Shown here piece after piece: positions 52,889 to 63,764 of a DNA stretch of 64,000 nt. The stretch is from Pilaira anomala (taxonomy: Eukaryota > Mucoromycota > Mucoromycetes > Mucorales > Mucoraceae): NCBI GenBank assembly GCA_025716855.1, contig JAIXMQ010000002.1, forward strand, positions 558,001 to 622,000. Reading direction: 5' to 3'. Under the pieces are notes generated by a model that worked only from the letters and a program-made list of their open reading frames with translations, searched no databases and was not told the DNA's origin. The stretch's first letter is position 1. Each line of letters opens with the position of its first letter. The translations under genes and the position numbers were made by a program.

Positions 52889-55399
52889 CTATTGGATTGC
52901 CTCTTTTTCTTTCCCCTTACGACTTGGTTGGTGACTTGGTCGGTGAAGACGATTAAGTTCTTTTAATTTCGTTGAATAGGCATGTAATGACTTACATCCC
53001 AAACTATACTTCTGCTCAGAACAGAGTTTGATCGCCCCTTCAGTGGTGACTGAGTCTTCTTCTTGTCTTTTGGAGATCTCGTTAATAATAGCCAAGCGTC
53101 GACTATAGAATGCGCACTCTATCAGTTGATATAATATAAATATATAAATAAAAGGTTAACGTATAAGTAAGTAAATAAATGAAACCCTCATACCTTTCTG
53201 GCTTGTTCTCCATTTAGATCCATGCAATCTATTCAACTCTACAACAGGCTTGTTATTTGTGGAGGGGCTTCCGGTGGTGTACCATTCCTCCCACAATCCT
53301 TGCACTGTCGTGATATCTTTGCTTAAAGAAAAGGTATATCGGGATAATACCTCCTCATTTAAAACGTCAGAAGACGAGTTATCACCAACGATTGTCTCTT
53401 GTTGGATTTCATCCACAGTAGTAGCAGTAGCACCAACAATAGGTGAGCGAGACCTCTGAATAGATACCATTTAATGGATTTGCTCAATGAAGCCTCGCAT
53501 CTTCTTCAACTCCTCTTGATTGTTGTTTTGTTGCTTGAAAAAAGCGACCATCTCTTGGAATCTTTATTCCACAAAAGGCAAGGTCTCATTCAACCGCAAT
53601 GACGCTGGAGTATCTTCTTTATCCATTCTTTTTTTTTTTGTATAATCCAAATTTTATTTAGATTTTAAAAGTCACATGTCATGAGAGGGATGTGCAGTGG
53701 GAGGAGAAATATTATGTAAAAAATAAAGAATATAATTATAATTATGCTATGAAATGTTAAAGGGATGGTAGTGGGTTACCGGGGAGTTACTGGTGGTGTG
53801 GTATATTAAGTTATTATCCATTCTTCTTAACAACGCCACAGAAAATTCTTCAAATAAAGTGCAATTGAAAGCATTGTGCTTGAAAATTGCATTTTCAGGA
53901 TCCTCGAGTCTCAGCAAAACAGCATCTTGTAGAATCATCGTCTTCATTTTCACCAACATCTCAAAAACCCGATGACCAGAAATACTTGAATTATAAGCAG
54001 GATCATTTTCATCTGTATTCTTCTGGGCCAGTAGTCGGCAAAAGGGAAAATCATATCCTTCAGCTCTGAAGGAGGCTCAATGCCGGCACGAGATAGCCAA
54101 AATGTACCTCTAGTACCTGGGTGTCCATTGCAGATTCTAATAGCAGGCTTAGGCAAATTTGCCAAATAGGAACGTTCCATGGCACCTTTTTTCCAACCAC
54201 CCATACACGTCAAATCATTAATTGAGGCACCATTAGCTTCTGCAATTTTAGCACCAGAAGAACGCCCAGAATGGGTAGTGTTGCTGCTGATTATACCTAA
54301 ACTTTTGAATGCAGCTCGAATCCCCTTATGCTGTATTTCAATTTGGATGTGTTCCGTACGAGGTTTTCTTTCTGTTTTCAAGCAGCAAAATTTTGACCAG
54401 TCAGCAGTGTTTTCAAATGATGGAAAAGGTTCCATCTCAATATGAAAACGGTAAAAGAAGTATAGTGCAGTTGCACCTACAGTACAGAGCGTAACATCTT
54501 TATGTCTTATGACACCACTATACTGAGGTTTGTGATCCTGATTTGTTTTACCTGAAAAGAACTGAATTAACATAGCATAACAAGTAGTTACACCTTCACC
54601 GGGAAATTCATAGAAGCTAAAATTTTCAAATAAAGCAGATCTTAAGCTTTCGCCTCTCGAAAGCATGCTGTGATTAAGCAAAACAGTAGCACGGTCACGG
54701 AAAGCGCATTGGCCACCTGTGCGTTTCTTGAGATAATACAATGACAATCCCTTATACTCGGTAGCAGTGTAGCCATCATTCAAAGAGTTGAGACCAGTGT
54801 CTACCCATTGACTCTTGTTCAGCTCATAACAAATTTTTGAGAGATTAGACTCAAAAATAGAAACAGTAGGGCCTCTGGGATGTTTATCGCAGGTGGAATC
54901 AGGAAGAAGGACACGCTTACGCTTCCATAAATGTACCAAAGCCTTGGTGTGCATCTTAATGGTAGATTGACCTAGAGGCTTGTTTTCTTTCTTTACATTA
55001 CCAAAATTGGTAATGTGTTTCAACCAAAGGAGGATCTTGTCTTCAGTGACGCTACATCCGTCTAAGTAATGTCTTTCCTCGATACACCATTTCTAAATGA
55101 AAAAAAAAAAAGAAAAAGTTAATCGTTATACTCACTAAATATTAAAAAAAAAGTGATTATAAACTTACCATGAAAGCTTTTTGCTTAGGAATATAAGCAA
55201 GCTTAGTATTCTTGGGAGTCAAAGTATCATTCATATTGATGATATCACGAGAACAGTTTCGAGCATCCTCTCTATTACGCGCATCTTGGACTACAATATC
55301 AAGAGAAGGAGCGCTAGGGCCGCCAGTATTAACAGTATTACCACCAAAGAAAGCGTTACTGCTTTCAGGTTGATCGTTTGGTGCGTTTTGGTTATTCAT
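52889..55399 (-). pseudogene. Crypton-type tyrosine recombinase, inactivated
   Basis: Remains of a Crypton transposon protein, read on the minus strand: a tyrosine recombinase followed by a GCR1_C-like DNA-binding domain. Intact parts are exon 55399..55169 and the long frame from 55092. The catalytic region has an Arg in RGESLRSALF, then THSGRSSGAKIAEA with the H-x-x-R motif, then MGGWKKGAMERSYL with the candidate nucleophile Tyr. The frame then breaks at about 54024-54032 (one base gained or lost) and resumes as HRVFEMLVKMKTMILQDAV. Further on (about 53620-53460) two TAA codons interrupt the frame. The C-terminal domain is LSRYTFSLSKDITTVQGLW, then WYTTG and HGSKWR, spliced at about 53194/53118 to ECAFYSRRLAIINEI. 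It therefore cannot make a full product. Target-site sequences were not identified. Confidence 0.85.
52889..55399 (-). mobile_element. Crypton DNA transposon relic
   Basis: The mobile element corresponding to the dead recombinase gene. Cryptons have no terminal inverted repeats and I see none; true ends are unknown and may lie in the GA-rich tract on one side and near 55400-55730 on the other. It sits between the two copies of the direct repeat. Confidence 0.75.
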
Positions 55400-55731
55400 T
55401 TAAATTTTTAGTTTTGATTTATTGTTATACAAAATTAAAGAGACAAAATAGTAAAAAGGTCAAAGTATTTATTTAAAATTTCAAGACATAATATAATTAG
55501 GGGTATTGTAATTTTATTCCTGAAGTCACGTTGTACGGGTTCAAATTGTTACTCCCGGGCTTTTTTGTGAAATAGGTTGTTACTTGGGTGGGATCTAAAA
55601 GTACCTTTGTACAGATAACTACTATGTATCACTTAGTATACCTGTGTTATAATATATCGTGTATATTATAACTATAAACTATTATATAAAATGGAATTGT
55701 ATTCTGTTTAATTATAGGAGTAAACACGACA
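55400..55731. other. intergenic region between Crypton relic and right repeat
   Basis: AT-rich with no frame or motif recognised. Confidence 0.4.
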
Positions 55732-56811
55732 CATAATACTATTCCAACTAGAAATGATAGCTCGAACTGAAATTGAAATTATATGTCATTGAAAATATTA
55801 ATTATTATATTTAACAAACACACCTTTTATCTACTGTTCACACTCGCAAATATAATAAAAAACCCGATTAACGATAGTTCGTTCCCTAGACTGATAAATT
55901 TGCTCTCGATGACAGTTTAATAATAACAAAGGAATGTATTTTTTTTTAAAAAAAAAGCTTATAAAAATAATTTGAAAAAATCTTATTTCAACTCGTTTAT
56001 CTATATCATGGTTAAATATCAACCCATTTTTTTGCTTTGTTTGGCTCATCTCAGCCATATTGCCTTTGGTGCTGCTGTTGCTAATACTGAAAACAATGTT
56101 CGAGCTTATCGCTATAAATCTGGTAAGTGCAGCAACTTCTAAAAGAAACAGTGGATTAATTTTGTTTTTATAGATGGTTCCAAGATTGATATACCAAGAA
56201 ATTTTTTGAAGAGAGGAGGTGGAGACGATGATGATTATAGTGACGGTAATAAAGAATATGGAAACTGGGAAGTTGCCAATAAAGGTTACAAAAAGTCTCA
56301 AGATGGTGGCCATAACTATTATGACGATTATGATGATAGTGATAATGAATGGGACCATGAATGGTACAATAAATTTGGTTTCAAATCATATTATGATGAT
56401 GAGAGTTCAGATGAACAAGGGTGGACCAAGAATAAAGATTGGGAGAGCGAGATATTCAACGATGCCGATACTGCTAGTTGTCCTACCCTCGATACTACCA
56501 CTATTACTACTATTGTAACTGTCCCTGGAGGAGCTGTTACTTCTACTGTTACTGCGCCTGGAGGAACTGCTACTTCTACTATTACTGCGCCTGGAGAAAC
56601 TGTTACGTCTACTGTTACTGCGTCTGGGGAAACTGTTACTGCGTCTGGGGAAGCTGTTACGTCTACTGTTACCGAAACTGGAGATTATATTACTGTATTT
56701 AGAGAAACTAATACTTTATTTGGAGAAACTCTAACCTTGACGTCAACAGAATGGAACACTTACATTGGTTTTACAAGCACTATTCTTACAACTACTACTA
56801 CTACGAGTATT
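55732..56811 (+). repeat. direct repeat, right copy (pairs with 49876-50963)
   Basis: Same orientation as the left copy, with scattered substitutions and small indels, heaviest in the upstream DNA and the Thr-rich repeat region. The signal peptide, intron and acidic domain are nearly identical. Confidence 0.92.
55960..55966 (+). promoter_or_regulatory. TATA-type box of the second secreted-protein gene
   Basis: TATAAAA 48 nt upstream of the ATG at 56008, at the same place as in copy 1. Confidence 0.55.
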
Positions 56812-56889
56812 CTTAATCCCGTAGTAACAATATTCAGTTATGTGACATTACCTTGTACTTCTGTAGCAACAGTAACTGTAACAGCCTAA
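56008..56889 (+). CDS. secreted Thr-rich repeat protein, copy 2
   Basis: Paralogue of the gene at 50163. Exons 56008..56122 and 56174..56889 give 276 residues. Signal peptide, pro-region with the NFLKR Kex2-type site and the acidic Asp/Tyr domain are almost the same as in copy 1. The 11-residue repeats differ: APGGTATSTIT, APGETVTSTVT, a shortened ASGETVT, and ASGEAVTSTVT. The C-terminus (NPVVTIFSYVTLPCTSVATV) is Thr/Val-rich, contains a second Cys and ends naturally in TVTA, so this copy probably has the original 3' end. There is no clear GPI signal. A secreted or wall-associated protein is likely; its task is unknown. Confidence 0.75.
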
Positions 56890-57583
56890 ACTAAATACAA
56901 TTATTTAAATAATCAACTTAATATTCCTAATAAATAAATATTTGGCCATGTCCAATACATTTAAAAGTAGGAATATGTTCTTTTACAGTCCAGGAAGTTA
57001 GTTATGATCATAGGAAAAATAGGGTCAAATATGATGCTCTCCTTTTTCACTTGAATTGAATATTTAGTTTATTTACGATTTAACATGGAAGAACAAAATG
57101 ATGATCAACAGAAAGAAGAAATTTAAATATACCAACGATATCAATTTTTTATTTTATTTTTTTCGTTCGAATAGAAGTTATTTTTGATAATGCGCAAAAA
57201 CATGAAAATAAACAAGCTTTTAGTCCTGATCATTATTTACCGAATATTTAACTTTGTTAGTATAGAAAGATCTACATGCCTTTGTTTTTGAGAATGATAA
57301 AACAAAGTAAAATTTGTCTATAATTATATTCAGCTGCATTAGGTATCCTTTCTTGCTCCATTAAACAAAGTGTATACTTAACTACGCTAATAAAAAACTG
57401 TACCACAATAAACGAGTTGGGAAAGATAAAATTTTGGTTCTCACCACAGAAGATACATAATAAAGTTTAATGCAGTTTTAATATGTTATTTATTATGACA
57501 ATAGGATATGAGAAGAATAAATCATAAGATATACGTGTGATGTATTGAATGTATAATGCATATGATAAATAAACATTTTTTTT
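56890..57583. other. convergent intergenic region
   Basis: Between copy 2 (plus) and the coiled-coil gene (minus). AT-rich; no supported gene or RNA. Confidence 0.4.
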
Positions 57584-59038
57584 TTATCCAAGAACAACTC
57601 TTGCGGGTAATAATACTACTTCTTCTTCATCTACAAACAAAGGACTAATAACCATTTTTACTAACTTGTCTTTATGAGTACTTGTCTCACCAACTACAGC
57701 CATAATTTCCTGATCAAATTTACTTCCAACAGCAATAGGTTGAGCAGTTACATCAGCATCACCACCATGAATTTCCAAAGATAATGCAGCACATAAATCT
57801 AGGATATCGTTCCAAATATGCATATAATCTTGTTGCGTTCTAGTCATTGTATTTAATAATCTCATCATTTCATCCGTCAAGTTATTTCTCATATCTTGAA
57901 GATATTCTTTTGTTGCAGGATTTAAAGATAATGATTGAACAGTTTGTCTTCGGTACCATTTAGCAAAATTTGTACCAAGAGTACTATGAAATCTACGAAT
58001 TTGATCAGAGTAAGCAGTATTTAATAAATGCTGATTTTCTGTACCAAATGGAAGTGAATTTAAATAAAATCTTGTTATATGTAAAAATAATGATTGTTCT
58101 AAAGTCAATCTCCATTCTTCTTCAACAGCTGCATGTACAAAACGAGTCAATGTTTCTGCTAATCTAGCTAACTTTTGAGTTAAAGTACGTGAATTAACAA
58201 CAGGAACTTGAGTAGCTTCTGAATCAATAAGCATGCCACTATTTTCTTCTTTTTTGTTGATATCCTTATTATTGTCTTTACTACTATTATCTTTACTTTC
58301 AGTACTTGTATGACTTAGGTCTAATGCTTTATCATATAATTCATCATCACAACCAGTTAAACTTCTTAAATTTGAAATCATATCTGCTTGATGTTTTTGA
58401 GCTAATTGTGAGTTACGGAGTTGTGATTGAAGTATTTCATTTTCTTCAAGTAACTGAGCATATGATTTTGTAACAGAAGCAAAGCTAGGTTGAGGTTGAG
58501 GTGGTGCTGATATTTGGTCATCAACAACATTATCATCACTAGCTACACTACTATGGTCAAAATCACCCGTAGCAGAACGAGCACCATCATCTCCAAATTC
58601 AGCTGCATTAGATCTTGATTGTTTATCATCTTGGTCTTCATCAATACTGCCACCACGTAACAAATGAGAGTTGGGCTCATAGCCACGCAAGGTCTCAAGC
58701 CTATTAGAGTTGTTATCATGTAAGTGTACATCATGTAACTGATCCCTAATAGAAGTTTCACCATCTAAAGTGGAATGGTCGTCATCTGTTTCTCTATCCA
58801 TTGTCATTCTACTACTACTAATAATACTTGGTGGACCTCCGTGTGTACTAATGACAGACTCTTGGTCATCAATAGTAGCAGCTACACTCCAAGTATCAGT
58901 ATCACGTAAACGAGAAGTAGCATCCAAAGTATCTAACAAGTCAGTTTTACGAAGATACGAGTGTCTTTGACCATCGACAAAGTTTCTTTGAAAGAACGAG
59001 TCTTTTTCACTACCTTCATAAGAAGAAACAGAACTCAT
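57584..59038 (-). CDS. coiled-coil protein of unknown function
   Basis: Intronless, 484 residues from the ATG at 59038; a longer in-frame extension upstream is Phe-rich and lacks coding character. No family recognised. Residues 1-200 are polar, Ser/Asp-rich and probably disordered. Residues about 205-250 (YAQLLEENEILQSQLRNSQL onward) form a clear coiled coil. Residues about 300-440 are helical and look conserved: LARLAETLTRFVHAAVEEEW, then SLFLHITRFYLNSLPFG, FAKWYRRQTVQSLSL and MHIWNDILDLCAAL. The C-terminus (MVISPLFVDEEEVVLLPARV) is hydrophobic and acidic. The layout suits a scaffold or tether; nothing identifies a partner. Confidence 0.65.
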   Translation of the reverse strand: MSSVSSYEGSEKDSFFQRNFVDGQRHSYLRKTDLLDTLDATSRLRDTDTWSVAATIDDQESVISTHGGPPSIISSSRMTMDRETDDDHSTLDGETSIRDQLHDVHLHDNNSNRLETLRGYEPNSHLLRGGSIDEDQDDKQSRSNAAEFGDDGARSATGDFDHSSVASDDNVVDDQISAPPQPQPSFASVTKSYAQLLEENEILQSQLRNSQLAQKHQADMISNLRSLTGCDDELYDKALDLSHTSTESKDNSSKDNNKDINKKEENSGMLIDSEATQVPVVNSRTLTQKLARLAETLTRFVHAAVEEEWRLTLEQSLFLHITRFYLNSLPFGTENQHLLNTAYSDQIRRFHSTLGTNFAKWYRRQTVQSLSLNPATKEYLQDMRNNLTDEMMRLLNTMTRTQQDYMHIWNDILDLCAALSLEIHGGDADVTAQPIAVGSKFDQEIMAVVGETSTHKDKLVKMVISPLFVDEEEVVLLPARVVLG

Positions 59039-59158
59039 ATTGCAGGAAAAAAAAAAAAAAAAGAAGAAAAAAAGTGAAGAAATAAGAATTTTTAAAAAAA
59101 AACAGAAAATAAGTAATTCGTCAATAACTGACGTCATTTTTATTTCTTATTTAAAATG

Positions 59159-60274
59159 TTAAGCTTGACAGCAACCTGTTATCCAAGTGATAAAAGCTTT
59201 TAGATCCTTTTGATATACTTGTTTTGAAGTTGACATTAAGCTAGACATGAACCAAATATGAGATTCATTTTCACCTTTTAATACAATTGGATGACAATCA
59301 TTTGTTTTCAATTTGGATATAAAGGATTCAATACTATTTCGTAATAGTTCATGTTCACCATAAGATATAAATAAGCTACACATGGTTGAATCAAAAGCTC
59401 CATAAAAAGGAGAAGCGTGTGGATGTTGTATTAAGGATAAATCTTGTAAATAATATGGCAAGCACCGAGACAGCAGATTTGAACTTAACGTATCTGATTG
59501 GTGTATGGTTTGAACTGGAGTTAAATCAATCCAGGGCGAAAACAATGCAGCTCCTGCAGGAAAAGGTAAAGGTGGTAATTCCTTTAATTCTTCAATATTT
59601 CTTTGATCTTTCAAAATTAATAGAGTAGAGGCAACTATGTTACCACCTGCGCTATCGCCCATAAAGATTACTTTAGAGGGTGGAATACTCAAGTCATGTA
59701 TCAAGTATCTATAGCCATCTACGGATTCAAAACATGCTTTTGGCCAAACTTGTTCTGGAGAAAGACCATATTCTAAAGATAAGATACCTGCATTGATACC
59801 AAACTCTTTATAAAGAGTTTTTATAATAGTTTGAAATGTTTCCATATACATGGCAGCATGTCCCATAACAAATCCACCACCATGAATATAATATAAAATC
59901 ACATCTTGATTCACTGCTATTTCTTCCGCCTGACTTAAGCTATTTAAATTTGGTCCAATCCATACACCCTCCCAACTGTCTTTTTTCACTTTTTGAACCC
60001 ATTGATTCTCTTTTCCTATAGGACAGGTACCCATATTTAAAAAGAATCGATTTGTTCGGAGAGGAAGTCGCCAGGAGTTCGATAGTCCTAAGCGACGTAT
60101 TGAAATAGGAATAAAGTGAAGACCATCCCGGAGCAGTTTCATCACTGCGTATAAAAGTTTAGAAAGCTTAACTTTTTATATGTTTATATACATACTGAGG
60201 TTACGTCCATTTTTTGTACAAAAAACTACTGCAATCAGTGCAAGTAAAATTGACCTTTGTAGTTCATTCAACAT
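59159..60274 (-). CDS. alpha/beta-hydrolase (steryl acetyl hydrolase/HSL-like esterase), membrane-anchored
   Basis: Esterase/lipase of the HSL-like alpha/beta-hydrolase group. Minus-strand exons 60274..60196 and 60144..59159 give 354 residues. Exon 1 supplies a hydrophobic N-terminus (LQRSILLALIAVVFCTKNG) that fits a signal anchor, as in yeast Say1-type ER deacetylases. The oxyanion motif HGGG is at about residue 114 (YYIHGGGFVMGH), the nucleophile Ser at about 191 (MGDSAGGNI), and the likely catalytic His in ENESHIWFMS near the C-terminus. The acidic member is probably in the YGEHELLRNS segment. Without exon 1 the protein would start at MMKLLRDG and lose the anchor. Substrate is not known; acetylated sterols or small esters are possible. 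Confidence 0.85.
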
Positions 60275-60471
60275 GCTTACAAAAGATAAAATTAAAAAAC
60301 AAGCTGTACTTTCGCGACTTTTGTTTCAAATATTTTTTTTTTTTAGAAAAAAAGGGGGAGGGGGGCTCAGTTTGAGCAAACAAAAACAAAAAGTAAAAGG
60401 GGGGGTTTTTTTTAAAAAAAATGACATAAAATTCTTTTTAATAATATAAAATGAAATGAGATAAGAAACAT

Positions 60472-63400
60472 CTACTCGGTATTAGGATCCAAAATGGCAG
60501 CAAAAGTAAATGGTTCAAAATTGATACCATCACCATTATAAAATTTACCATCAAATTCTACCCACATCAAACGAAGTGCGTGAAGGAAAGCAGAAAGACC
60601 TTCCATACTTAACAAAATACCAAGGGTCAAAATAAACCACATGGCAAAGCCAATAACGAGACCTGCAACTGCAATAGGTCCAGTCATATTGAACCAAATC
60701 TTGAGTGTCATATCCCATAATACACTAGACAATTGAGCGTGAGCAAGTGATAAAGCCCAAAGACGAAGATAAGATGCAGTGTTGGAAATACAATTAAGAC
60801 AGAATTCAATAGTGTGAATGGTTTGATGAATCATTACTTCACTGAATTCAAACTATATATTTATAGTGTTTAGTATCAATATATATATATATATATGTAT
60901 ATATGTATATAAATATGTTTACCTCTTCTTCCTCTTCATCATCTTCAGCATTGCTATCACCAGCAACACGGTGTTCTTCATCGTCATCATTCTCGTCAGC
61001 AGCAACAGTCTCGTAATGATGTTTACTAGCTTCTCTCTTAAGGTAAAAGGGCTTACCGAACCACATCCAAGGAACGCAAATAACGGCAATTAAGATGAGA
61101 CAAAGTTGAACAGGACCTTGACCAGGGAATAATTGTTCTTCAGGGTTAACAGTACCTGGAGTCAAGAACATATAAATCAACATATTTAAAAGATTAGGAG
61201 GAGCATTACGAATATGATGTCCCTCCGAATCTAATTCCCACCAGTTGACGCTCCACTTATACATGATACAGAAGATGAGATAACCAAAAATGGATTCCAT
61301 GAATAAAATTTGAGGAAGGAATTCAAGCCAAACAAATGCCTTACGCTTATAATAAATGTGATTGAAGACATTTAAGCAAACGGCAAAGGACATATGAATA
61401 ACACCCACAACAATAGCTTGCTTCATTTTGTAAGAGTTGGAGAATAACAAAAAGTTTTCGGATCCATGCCATGCGGGATCGAAACCGATAGGATAAACGT
61501 GTCCATTGGGTATACTTTCAACTGATTCAAATGAGGTATAGTTGGAAGGTAAATCAAAACCTGACTTGAATACATTTAAAGATAATGAAAAGATATCATT
61601 ATAAATGATACCAGTGAAAATAGAGAAAATACCCATCATCAACATCATGTAACGACCACCAAAGAACATTTTAAAAATCTACATATTATTTATAAAACAT
61701 TAGTAACCATAGCAACCAAACTTAATATTTGTATTATTACCTCGCCATTGTTACTTGCCAACTTCTTCTCGTAGACACAAAGATAAAGAGCAATTAAGAA
61801 CAAAAGGAAACCATGACCAATATCACCAAACATCATGGCGAAAAGGAAAGGGAAAGAAACGATAGTGAAAAGACCAGGATTGACTTCACGATAACGGGCA
61901 ATACCATAAGCATCAATAATACCTTGGAAACCTTCAGTGAATTTGTTGGTACGATGATAAGTAGGACGTGTCTTTTTGGTTTGTAATTCGGTCATGATAG
62001 AAGGAAGACTGGTACCTGATGCCTCCTATAGATGTATAGATATATATATATATTTTAATATGATAATCACTAATATTTTTTTTTTTAAAAACTTACAGTG
62101 GCTTCCTTTAATGCTTGTTGAACTAAAGGCATATCATTGGTAGGACACCAACCTTCAGCGATAAGACACTTGCGGTTGACATCATAGTTAAACAAGTTCA
62201 TAGTATGGTATATAGCCTTTTCTTTACGAACAATGGTAGTCCAAGCAGTAACATTTTCAGATACCTTGAGTAATTCAGAACGACGCGCTTGATTTGTAGT
62301 GGACAAAACCTACACAGTAAAAAAAAAAAAAAAAATATGAGTTTCAAAAAAGTTTAAAAGACAGTTTTTTTTTTAAAAAAAAAAACATTACGTTGTTAAG
62401 ATCCTCAATACGACTTGTAATTTGTAAGAGAGCATCACGACGTTTATCAGGAGAATCATCAATAGTATATAAGGTACCACCTAAACTTTCAGAAATCTTT
62501 TTGATTTTTGAAATAATCTCGTTACCGTGAGCAAAGATACAGAAAACATTTTTATCGACTACACTGTCAGTGTCGGGATCTACAATGGGTTCATCAATCT
62601 CAGCAGATCTCAAGTACAAGTTACCACGAAGAGAACGCCAAAGGACACGTTCAAATGTTTGCATACGTGCACGAGGAATTACACCAGTAACATAACCAAG
62701 ATGCATATTATCTAGATCATGATGAACTTGTTCAACATCATTTTCCAAAAGTGGTGCGGAATCATCTTGTTCATCAAGTGAATGACGCATTGTCTCTATT
62801 CTAGACCGATCCTAAATTTGGGAGGGGAAATATTTGTTATTATATATTCAATATAGAAACTTTATATCGTTATTATTATTTACCTCTTGAAAGAAACTAG
62901 AGGATTCTCTCAAGACATGACGTAACTCGGTTAACTGAAGATAACGACGTTGAAGAGATTCATAAGAAGAATTCATTTGTGAAACACGTCCTTCATATTC
63001 CTTCAAGTTCTCTTCAAGATCATCCACTTCTTGAGCAGAACGAGCACGAGAACGATAAGCAGCTGGAGTTAAAGGGCGAATCTGGATTTCCGATTTAACA
63101 AGTTGACTTTGGAAGAAGCCTATCAAAAAAAAAAAAAAAGGGATTGGTTAGTTAACTGTGAAGAACACTAAACAAGGGGAAAATAAGATAAACAGTAAAA
63201 CTAAATAAACGCGAGTTTATAACAAAAATAAAATAAATAAAAATACGCACGACATTGACGCTCCATCTCATCAAGTCTTCTAATTTCAGAGACAAATGAA
63301 CGTTGGAAAGCATTTACTTCGGGATTAAGCTACAGTAAATAAAAATAAGGTCAGTTTCAGGTTGTACTTTAAACTTTGTAAAAACAAGTGTTTCATTTTA

Positions 63401-63536
63401 TTTTTATTTTTACATCTCTGAATTGAACTTTGCCTAGTTCACCCAACTCTGCAACACAAGGTTGGGCAACTTCAGCAGGGATGTACAACTGAATAAGTGA
63501 CATCTCCTCCGAACGGAAGAGTGTGCTTGGTGCCAT
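60472..63536 (-). CDS. VPH1: V-type H+-ATPase V0 subunit a
   Basis: Large V0 subunit of the vacuolar/endosomal proton pump, forming the proton half-channels with the c-ring. Minus-strand exons are 63536..63414, 63329..63251, 63119..62884, 62811..62392, 62309..62097, 62025..61741, 61678..60923 and 60852..60472 (830 residues, the usual size). The cytosolic N-terminal half begins [20 protein letters not shown] and includes [20 protein letters not shown] and [13 protein letters not shown]. The membrane half starts at [20 protein letters not shown] and has about eight spans. The region [20 protein letters not shown] contains the essential channel Arg. An acidic stretch ([10 protein letters not shown]) lies in a cytosolic loop. 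Vph1 and Stv1 type cannot be separated by eye. Confidence 0.95.
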
Positions 63537-63764
63537 TTTTATTTTTCTAGTTTAAAAAAAAGAAGAAGAATAAAAAAAAAAGGGAAAACAGTTGTTGGTG
63601 TAAAATCTTACACTCATTTTAGAACGTGATACACAATATGACGTCTACATTTTTTTTTTTTTTTTTTTTTTTAAAACAAAAAAGTTGTGCACAAAAAAAT
63701 ATATATTGACAACTTTCCGACAATTGTTTTATTGTCTTTTTTCTTTTTCATTTTCTCCTTGAAC
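63537..63764. promoter_or_regulatory. short shared divergent promoter region
   Basis: Only 228 nt separate the start codons of the V-ATPase subunit a gene (minus) and the BAR-domain gene (plus), so both promoters must lie here. It contains a T tract at 63651-63672. No defined element is seen. Confidence 0.5.

Noticed and set aside
53793..54494. Plus-strand frames across the Crypton region
   Set aside because: Antisense shadows of the recombinase coding sequence.
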